The translations under genes were made by a program, and so were the position numbers. DNA of 64,000 nucleotides from Amycolatopsis mediterranei (GTDB lineage: Bacteria; Actinomycetota; Actinomycetes; Mycobacteriales; Pseudonocardiaceae): NCBI RefSeq assembly GCF_026017845.1, contig NZ_CP100416.1, positions 9,298,334 to 9,362,333 of the forward strand. The letters run 5' to 3'. Shown one piece after another: positions 58,083 to 64,000 of this stretch; position 1 is the stretch's first letter; every line of letters starts with the position of its first letter. The notes beneath the pieces are model-generated. The model did no database searches. It saw nothing but the letters and a program-made list of their open reading frames with translations, and was not told the origin of the DNA.

Positions 58083-58345
58083 CGCAGCGCCGCCCGGGAC
58101 AGCCGGTCGGCGTGCCGCGTTGTCTCGGGCAGCCGGTAGCGCGGGGCCAGGGCGCAGGTGTGCCTGCTCGGGCGCCCATTCGGGAGGTACCCCGGCTCGC
58201 GTCCCTCCGGCTCGACCGACCGCATCCGCGAGCGGTGGGCGCCAGGCTCGTCGCACGATTCGCCGGCCGGGGGCGTGATGAAGCCGGACGCGGGCCGTTC
58301 GAGGCAGCCGGCTCGCGTCCGCGCCTGCCCCGCGGTCTCCGACAT
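58079..58345 (-). CDS. Possible small protein coupled to the glycosylase gene
   Basis: 88 codons with GC-rich third positions, ending in an ATGA overlap with the glycosylase start. The product is Arg-, Pro- and His-rich with three Cys (GCLERPASG, ESCDEPGAH, HTCALAPRY) and no known family. No good ribosome-binding site precedes its ATG. It may be a real small DNA-associated protein or merely open frame; the 320-bp gap otherwise shows nothing. Confidence 0.4.
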   Translation of the reverse strand: MSETAGQARTRAGCLERPASGFITPPAGESCDEPGAHRSRMRSVEPEGREPGYLPNGRPSRHTCALAPRYRLPETTRHADRLSRAALR

Positions 58346-58402
58346 GGTGTGCACCAGGTCACCCTGCCACAGCCACCCGTTCCCGCCGACTAAGTTGGGT
58401 CC

Positions 58403-59896
58403 ATGGCGGACAGCACCCCCGAAGAGGCCCCCGAGCCGAAGGCCGCGGAGACCACCGAAATCCCGGCCGAGCCGACCGACGACATCGTCACGACTCAGCA
58501 CACCTTGACCGTGAAGCGGAAGAAGCTCGCGTACACGGCGAAGGCGGGACGAATCGTCCTCCGCAAGGAGGTCGTCAAGGACGGCAAGTCCGAGGGCGTC
58601 AAGGCGAAGGCGGAGGTGTTCATCACCTCCTACACCCTCGACGACGCCGACCCGGGGTCGCGGCCGGTGACGTTCGCCTTCAACGGCGGCCCCGGCTCGT
58701 CGAGCATCTGGCTGCACATGGGCCTGCTGGGCCCGCGCCGGGTGCTCTCGGGCGACGTCGACGACCTGGTGCCGCCGCCGTACGGGCTCGCTGACAACCC
58801 CGAGACGCTGCTGGTGCACAGCGATCTGGTGTTCATCGACCCGGTGTCGACCGGCTACTCGCGCGCGTCCGAAGGCGGCGAGACGAAGGACTTCCACGGC
58901 TTCAAGGGCGACATCGAGTCGGTCGGCGAGATCATCCGGCTGTGGGTGTCGCGCCACCAGCGCTGGCTGTCGCCGAAGTTCCTGGCCGGCGAGTCGTACG
59001 GCACGCTGCGCGCCGCCGGGCTGGCCGCGCACCTGCAGGACCGGCACGGGCTGTACCTGAACGGCCTGCTGCTCATCTCGTCGGTGCTCGACCTGGGCAC
59101 GCTGCGGTTCACCGAGGGCAACGACCTCCCGTACTCGCTGTACGTGCCGACGTACGCGGCGATCGCGCACTACCACGGCCTGCACGGCGAGCGCCCGCTC
59201 GACGACGTCCTCGCCGACGCCGAGGACTTCGCGGCGAAGGACCTGCCGTGGGCGCTGTCCCGCGGCGCCCGTCTGTCCACTCAGGACCGGACGGAGGCGG
59301 TGGCCACGCTGGCGTCGCTGACCGGGCTGGCGGAGTCCTATGTGGACCGGGTGAACCTGCGGATCGAGCACGTCCGGTTCTTCACCGAGCTGCTGCGCGA
59401 CCGCGGGCTGACGGTCGGCCGGATGGACGGCCGGTTCACGACGTGGGAGCCGGACGGCGGCCGCGAGCACATGAGCGACGACCCGTCGATCTCCCGCGTG
59501 GTCGGCGCGTACGCGGCGTCGTTCAACCACTACGTGCGGGCCGAGCTCGGGTACGAGAACGACCTGCCCTACGAGCTCATCAGCGAGGACACGTTCAAGG
59601 CGTGGTCGTACGCGGACTTCGAGGGCCGTTCGGTGTCGGTGGTGGACTCGCTGAGCGCGGCGATGCGCGCGAACCCGCACCTGAAGGTGCACGTGGCGTT
59701 CGGCCACTACGACGGCGCAACGGCGTACTACGCGGCCGAGCACGTCCTGGCCCACCTCCAGATCCCGGAGGAACTGCACGAGAACATCGACACGGCGTAC
59801 TACCCGGCGGGCCACATGATGTACGTCCACGAGCCGACCCGGGTGCAGCAGTCGAAGGACCTGGCGAAGTTCGTCAAGAAGGCGTCGAACCGCTGA
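58403..59896 (+). CDS. Serine carboxypeptidase-like S10 peptidase
   Basis: 497 residues of the bacterial S10 group. There is a charged N-terminal extension without signal peptide, then the oxyanion motif FNGGPGSSSIWLH, the nucleophile in FLAGESYGTLRAAG, an Asp in the FGHYDGATAYY region, and the catalytic His in YYPAGHMMYVHEP. Such proteins hydrolyse C-terminal residues; the bacterial physiological substrates are unknown. A strong terminator lies between this gene and the convergent subtilase gene. Confidence 0.9.
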   Translation: MADSTPEEAPEPKAAETTEIPAEPTDDIVTTQHTLTVKRKKLAYTAKAGRIVLRKEVVKDGKSEGVKAKAEVFITSYTLDDADPGSRPVTFAFNGGPGSSSIWLHMGLLGPRRVLSGDVDDLVPPPYGLADNPETLLVHSDLVFIDPVSTGYSRASEGGETKDFHGFKGDIESVGEIIRLWVSRHQRWLSPKFLAGESYGTLRAAGLAAHLQDRHGLYLNGLLLISSVLDLGTLRFTEGNDLPYSLYVPTYAAIAHYHGLHGERPLDDVLADAEDFAAKDLPWALSRGARLSTQDRTEAVATLASLTGLAESYVDRVNLRIEHVRFFTELLRDRGLTVGRMDGRFTTWEPDGGREHMSDDPSISRVVGAYAASFNHYVRAELGYENDLPYELISEDTFKAWSYADFEGRSVSVVDSLSAAMRANPHLKVHVAFGHYDGATAYYAAEHVLAHLQIPEELHENIDTAYYPAGHMMYVHEPTRVQQSKDLAKFVKKASNR

Positions 59897-60011
59897 GCTA
59901 GCGGACTTCGTCACCGCCGACGGCTTCCTCCAGCGACCGGCGCCTCCGTCGCTTCGATGACCACGACCAGGATCGCACGGTTCGAAAGCCCGGAACGCCC
60001 CCGTACACGGA

Positions 60012-60042
60012 AAACGGCCCACCCCGGCGGGGTGGGCCGTTT
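60012..60042. terminator. Strong bidirectional terminator
   Basis: A perfect 14-bp stem (60012-60025 with 60029-60042) with a GGC loop; AAA/TTT at the stem base gives a U run in both directions. Located between convergent S10 and S8 peptidase genes. The rest of the 158-bp gap has nothing visible. Confidence 0.9.
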
Positions 60043-60054
60043 CCAGGCGAAAGA

Positions 60055-61779
60055 TTACTTCAGGTACTGCGACCCGCGCGTCACCGCCGCGTAGGCGTCG
60101 ACCGCGCCGTGGCCGTAGAAGCCGTTGAACGACGGGTCACCCTCGCAGGTGGCCGTGAACGTCGCGTCGCGACCCTCCTTCAGGTAGTCCACCGTGCGCG
60201 GCACCGGGCAGGCGATCTTCGCCGCCGTGCCCTCGAGGACGCGCTGGACCTTGTCCGGGTCCATGCCGAACTCGCCGTGCGACTTCTTGCCGTACTGGGA
60301 AATGATCAGCGCCGCGACGCCGGTGGCGTGCGGGGTGGCCATCGACGTTCCCTGCAGCCACTGGTAGTAGCCCACGCGGCCGTCCGGGGCCGTGGCCTTC
60401 TTGATGCCCGCGGTCAGGCCGGCTTCGGTGATGTTGCCGTCCGCGTCGATGTTGCCGTCGGCGATCCCCACGTTCTTCGGGTACGTCGAAAGGATTTCGT
60501 TCTCCACCGTGCGGAACCACGGCGTGCCGAAGCCGTCGCGGAAGAAGCCGCCCGGGGCCGACACCGAGATCTGCTCGAGGCCGTAGTTCGAGTAGTCCGC
60601 CTTCTTCTGGGACGGCCCGAACGAGCTCACGCCGATCGTGTGGTTGCCCTCGACCGGCAGGCTGAGGCAGCTCGAGTTGTCCACCGTGCGCGGGTGCGTG
60701 CCGTTCGCCGGGTAGTCGGGGCTCGTGGTGTCCGGCTGCGGCGCGCCCAGGTCGGTGTGCTGGTTGCCCAGCGCGACCACCATCGTGACGCCCTTGCGGT
60801 GCGCGTAGTTCAGCGCGCGCTGCGTCGCCTCGATGATCGTGCGCTGCTCGGCCTGCTCGGCGGGCGAATCCGCCGGGTTCGCCGTGCAGTTGTACAGCCA
60901 CGGGTCGGTGTAGAACGACATGTTGACCACGTCGATGCCGGCGTCGCCGGCGTAGGTCAGCGCGTCGACCGTCGGCTGCAGGAAGAAGAAGCCCGAGTCC
61001 TGGCCGGCGCGGATGTTCACCAGCGTCACGTTCGGTGCGACACCGGAGACGCCGAAGCCGTTGGCCGCGGCGGCGATGGTGCCGGCGACGTGCGTGCCGT
61101 GGCCGCCGTCGTCGTGGTTGACCGGGTCGACGCAGCCGCGGAACTCGCACGGCCCGTCGACTTCGGCGCCGTTGACGTCGGTGGGGATGTCGCGGGTGAA
61201 GTTCCGCGAGTCGGCCTCGTCGAAGTTCGGCGCGATGTCCGGGTGCGTGCCGTCGATGCCGGTGTCGATGACGCCGACCTTGACCTGCTTGCTGCCCGGC
61301 TGCTTGGTGCGCGAGAGGTCCGAGCGGACGGACTTGAGGCCCCAGAGCTGGTCGTCCAGCGGGTCCATGCCCACCGGCGCGGGCGCGGCCTGCTTCTTCG
61401 CGGAGGCGCCGCGGCCTTCCTTCTCGACGGCGGCGTCACCCTTGGTCTTCTTGCCCAGCTTCGGCACCGAGCCGATGGACTGGGCCTTGGCCGCACCGAA
61501 CACCGCGCCGTTCGTGGCCACGCGCTCGGTGAACCCGGTGGCCGGCGCGCTGGCCCTGATCAGGCCGACCGCGGTGTTGGTCTCCAGTACCGTGCCGCCC
61601 GCGGCCTTGATCGCCTGCTGGGCACTGCCGATGCTCTGGACGTCCTTGGCGAGCACGGTGAATTCGGTCGCCGGGCCGGACAGCGCGGGCTGCGCCGACG
61701 CGACCGGGACCGCGACCGCGGAAACCGCGCCGAACAGCGGCACGGCCAGCACCGCGGCCAAAAGCCTGGGTCTCTTCAC
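60055..61779 (-). CDS. Secreted subtilisin-like S8 serine protease
   Basis: 574 residues. Signal peptide (about 29), an I9-like pro-domain of about 100 residues and a basic linker, then the peptidase with catalytic Asp in GVIDTGIDGTHPDI, His in DDGGHGTHVAGTIA and Ser in GTSMATPHATGVAAL. A long insert carries Cys residues (CEFRGCVDP, LYNCTAN). The GTG at 61779 follows GAGGAGGAG, preferred over the open frame to 61983. It probably matures by self-cleavage outside the cell. Confidence 0.93.
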   Translation of the reverse strand: MKRPRLLAAVLAVPLFGAVSAVAVPVASAQPALSGPATEFTVLAKDVQSIGSAQQAIKAAGGTVLETNTAVGLIRASAPATGFTERVATNGAVFGAAKAQSIGSVPKLGKKTKGDAAVEKEGRGASAKKQAAPAPVGMDPLDDQLWGLKSVRSDLSRTKQPGSKQVKVGVIDTGIDGTHPDIAPNFDEADSRNFTRDIPTDVNGAEVDGPCEFRGCVDPVNHDDGGHGTHVAGTIAAAANGFGVSGVAPNVTLVNIRAGQDSGFFFLQPTVDALTYAGDAGIDVVNMSFYTDPWLYNCTANPADSPAEQAEQRTIIEATQRALNYAHRKGVTMVVALGNQHTDLGAPQPDTTSPDYPANGTHPRTVDNSSCLSLPVEGNHTIGVSSFGPSQKKADYSNYGLEQISVSAPGGFFRDGFGTPWFRTVENEILSTYPKNVGIADGNIDADGNITEAGLTAGIKKATAPDGRVGYYQWLQGTSMATPHATGVAALIISQYGKKSHGEFGMDPDKVQRVLEGTAAKIACPVPRTVDYLKEGRDATFTATCEGDPSFNGFYGHGAVDAYAAVTRGSQYLK

Positions 61780-61853
61780 GTTTCTCCTCCTCGCGGAAAG
61801 CGGTTCCTGCACCGTATAGACCGGACATAGCGCGTACAACGGCAAAAAGTACG

Positions 61854-62891
61854 TTACGGAACAACCGACTTCTGCTCCGCGAAGTGACAAGCTGACAAGT
61901 GCCCGTCCGTCCTGGGCACCAGTTCCGGCACCTCCGACGCGCACCGGTCCTGCGCCTTCCAGCACCGCGTGCGGAACCGGCACCCGGACGGGGGATCCAG
62001 CGGACTCGGCACGTCACCGGTCAGCCGGATCACCTGGCGGCGCCCGCGCACGGCCGGGTCCGCCACCGGCACCGCGGACAGCAGCGCCTGGGTGTACGGG
62101 TGCGACGGCCGTTCGTAGATCTCCTCGTCGGTGCCGACCTCGACGATCTTGCCGAGGTACATCACCGCGACCCGGTTCGACAGGTGCCGCACCACCGAAA
62201 GGTCGTGCGCGATGAAGACGTAGGACAGGCCGAACTCGCCCTGCAGGTCACCGAGCAGGTTCATCACCTGCGCCTGGATCGAGACGTCCAATGCGGACAC
62301 CGGCTCGTCGCAGATGATCACCTTCGGCCGCAGCGCGAGCGCCCGCGCGATGCCGATGCGCTGGCGCTGCCCGCCGGAGAACTGGTGCGGGTAGCGGTTG
62401 AGGTGCTCGGGGTTGAGCCCGACCACCTCCAGCAGCTCGCGCACCTTGGCCGCCCGGGAGCCCTTCGGGGCGACTTCGGAGTGGATCTCGAACGGCTCGC
62501 CGACGATGTCGCCGACCGTCATGCGCGGGTTGAGCGAGGTGTACGGGTCCTGCAGCACGATCTGGATCTCGCGCCGCAGCTTCCGCAGCTCGGCGCCGCG
62601 CATCGCGAAGATGTCGCGGCCCTCGAACTGCGCGGTGCCGCCGGTCGGTTCCTCCAGGCGCATCAGGACCTGGGCGAGCGTCGACTTGCCACAGCCGGAC
62701 TCGCCGACGACGCCGAGCGTCTCGCCGGGCATCAGGTCGAACGAGACGCCGTCGACCGCCTTGACCTGGCCGATCGTGCGCTTGAACAGGATGCCGGTGC
62801 GGACCGGGAAGTACTTCTGGAGGCCGGTCACCGAAAGGATGGGCTCCGCCGACGTGCTGTTCACGGCGGAGGCGGACTCAGATGCGGCCAC
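61854..62891 (-). CDS. Dipeptide/oligopeptide ABC transporter ATPase, DppF/OppF type
   Basis: Cytoplasmic ATPase of 345 residues that, with its partner, powers peptide uptake. It has GESGCGKSTLAQVL (Walker A), FSGGQRQRIGIARAL (signature), VIICDEPVSALDVSI (Walker B) and the H-loop AHDLSVV. The Cys-rich C-terminal oligopeptide region (PPSGCRFRTRCWKAQDRCASEVP) binds an iron-sulfur cluster in some homologues. Overlaps the upstream ATPase gene by 14 bp. Confidence 0.94.
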   Translation of the reverse strand: MAASESASAVNSTSAEPILSVTGLQKYFPVRTGILFKRTIGQVKAVDGVSFDLMPGETLGVVGESGCGKSTLAQVLMRLEEPTGGTAQFEGRDIFAMRGAELRKLRREIQIVLQDPYTSLNPRMTVGDIVGEPFEIHSEVAPKGSRAAKVRELLEVVGLNPEHLNRYPHQFSGGQRQRIGIARALALRPKVIICDEPVSALDVSIQAQVMNLLGDLQGEFGLSYVFIAHDLSVVRHLSNRVAVMYLGKIVEVGTDEEIYERPSHPYTQALLSAVPVADPAVRGRRQVIRLTGDVPSPLDPPSGCRFRTRCWKAQDRCASEVPELVPRTDGHLSACHFAEQKSVVP

Positions 62892-63879
62892 GGGAGCTCA
62901 CCACCTCTTCGGCGAAGTGGCACGCGCTCGTCCGGCCGAAGCCGATCGCGTGCTGCGGCGGAACCTCCGACGAACAGCGGGCTTCGGCTCGCTTGCACCG
63001 CGGGTGGAACGGGCAGCCCGGCGGGATGTTCAGCAGGCTGGGCGGCAGGCCCTTGATGGTTTCCAGCGTCTGTCCTTTGAGGTCGAGCCGGGGCAGCGAA
63101 TCCATCAGCGCGGCGGTGTACGGGTGGGCCGGCGCGCGGAACAGCTCGACGGCGTCGGCGTGCTCGACGATCCGGCCCGCGTACATCACCGCGATCCGGT
63201 CGGCGACTTCGGCGACCACGCCGAGGTCGTGGGTGATCAGGACGAGCCCCATCTTGCGTTCGGCCTGGATCTCCTCGAGCAGGTCCATGATCTGGGCCTG
63301 CACGGTGACGTCGAGGGCGGTGGTCGGCTCGTCGGCGATGAGCAGGTCCGGGTCCAGCGCCAGCGACATCGCGATCATCGCGCGCTGGCGCATGCCGCCG
63401 GAGAACTGGTGCGGGTAGTCCTTGATCCGGCGGTCCGCGGCGGGGATGCGGACGATGTCGAGCAGTTCGATCGCGCGCTTCCGGGCGTCCTTTTTGGACA
63501 TACCGAGCCGGACGCGCAGCTGTTCCTCGATCTGGAAGCCCACGGTGAACACCGGGTTCAGCGCGGAGAGGGCGTCCTGGAAGATCATCGCGACCTCGCT
63601 GCCGCGCACTTCGCGACGGCGTTCCTCGGACGCGGTCAGCAGGTCCTCGCCGCGCCAGCGCACGGCACCGCCGGTGATCACCCCCGGTGGCATGTCGAGG
63701 ATCCCCATCACCGTCTGGGCGGTGACGCTCTTCCCGGAGCCGGATTCGCCGAGCACGGCCAGGGTTTCCCCGGCGTGCACGGAGTAGCTGACGCCGTTGA
63801 GCACGTTCGCCACGCCGTCGGACGTCCGGAACTCGACGCGCAGATCCGCTACCTCGAGCAGGAGTTCGTTGTCGGACAA
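62878..63879 (-). CDS. Dipeptide/oligopeptide ABC transporter ATPase, DppD/OppD type
   Basis: 333 residues. GESGSGKSVTAQTVMG (Walker A), FSGGMRQRAMIAMSL (signature), LLIADEPTTALDVTV (Walker B) and THDLGVV; the C-terminal Cys cluster (PPGCPFHPRCKRAEARCSSEVP) is typical. The TTG at 63879 follows a weak AGGTAG and lies six bases after the permease stop, so translation is probably coupled. Works as a heterodimer with the DppF-like protein. Confidence 0.93.
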   Translation of the reverse strand: MSDNELLLEVADLRVEFRTSDGVANVLNGVSYSVHAGETLAVLGESGSGKSVTAQTVMGILDMPPGVITGGAVRWRGEDLLTASEERRREVRGSEVAMIFQDALSALNPVFTVGFQIEEQLRVRLGMSKKDARKRAIELLDIVRIPAADRRIKDYPHQFSGGMRQRAMIAMSLALDPDLLIADEPTTALDVTVQAQIMDLLEEIQAERKMGLVLITHDLGVVAEVADRIAVMYAGRIVEHADAVELFRAPAHPYTAALMDSLPRLDLKGQTLETIKGLPPSLLNIPPGCPFHPRCKRAEARCSSEVPPQHAIGFGRTSACHFAEEVVSSRGRI

Positions 63880-63885
63880 GGGGAT

Positions 63886-64000
63886 CTACCTCGACTTCGG
63901 ATCGAGCGCGTCGCGGATGCCGTCACCGAGCATCACGAAGGCCAGCACGGTCAGGGTGACGAAGGCGCCGGGGAACAGCAGCATGTGCGGGTCGTTCTGG
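63886..64000 (-). CDS. Peptide ABC transporter permease (DppC/OppC), C-terminus only
   Basis: The last 37 residues of a membrane permease, ending LTVLAFVMLGDGIRDALDPK then SR and a stop at 63886. This tail is characteristic of DppC/OppC subunits. The gene continues past the right edge of the window and precedes the two ATPase genes in the operon. Confidence 0.88.
   Translation of the reverse strand, partial: QNDPHMLLFPGAFVTLTVLAFVMLGDGIRDALDPKSR

Noticed and set aside
1..64000. Insertion sequences, prophage, CRISPR arrays, replication origin
   Set aside because: No transposase, integrase, phage structural gene, spacer array or DnaA-box cluster was seen in either strand.

Overview
The window is very GC-rich and almost fully coding. 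It carries stacked STAND/SARP/LAL regulators, secreted enzymes, several small peptide genes and GTG/TTG starts, which together point to a filamentous actinomycete. A Pseudonocardiaceae genome such as Amycolatopsis is my best guess from gene style alone; no rRNA or taxonomic marker is present to prove it.

Layout. 0-7.3 kb: end of a secreted protein, a GH5 cellulase with a CebR/CelR-like operator, a Tet(M)/Otr(A)-type GTPase with an overlapping leader ORF, an aminoglycoside-phosphotransferase-family kinase, an orphan histidine kinase and an enolase. 7.3-13.5 kb: a compact minus-strand operon for a 55-residue six-cysteine peptide (peptide, MauE, thioredoxin-like protein, ABC exporter, signal peptidase) behind a STAND regulator. 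13.5-19.6 kb: a SARP regulator flanked by a GDSL hydrolase and an FAD monooxygenase; both target promoters carry the same three heptamers at an 11-bp period. 19.6-24.3 kb: a secreted peptide with three EMGYN repeats facing a LAL-type regulator with a leaderless promoter, a DUF6328-like membrane protein and a SpoU methyltransferase. 24.4-28.5 kb: a coupled membrane protein/ATPase/ATPase cassette. 28.4-37.1 kb: an FxSxx-COOH-type RiPP locus with a short precursor ending in YESGL (a Tyr variant), FxsB radical SAM, an HExxH partner and a MinD/TIR/NB-ARC/TPR protein. 37.2-42.3 kb: ECF sigma factor, Ser/Thr kinase, three exported proteins and a MazF-like membrane fusion. 42.4-51.6 kb: MFS/hydrolase/TetR, a second ECF sigma unit, secreted protease and inhibitor genes, and three or four decayed genes. 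51.6-64 kb: a tRNA with anticodon UAA but a short variable arm, a nucleosidase/membrane-protein pair sharing a short tag, NrtR with palindromic sites, type II NADH dehydrogenase, uracil-DNA glycosylase, S10 and S8 peptidases, and the end of a dipeptide/oligopeptide ABC operon.

The strongest candidates for undescribed biology are the six-cysteine peptide operon (10.8-7.4 kb), whose parts fit one pathway of export, leader cleavage and disulfide formation; the YxSxx-COOH cyclophane-type locus (34.6-37.1 kb); the EMGYN repeat peptide; and the SARP promoter pair. All functions are read from motifs and context; no database search was possible.
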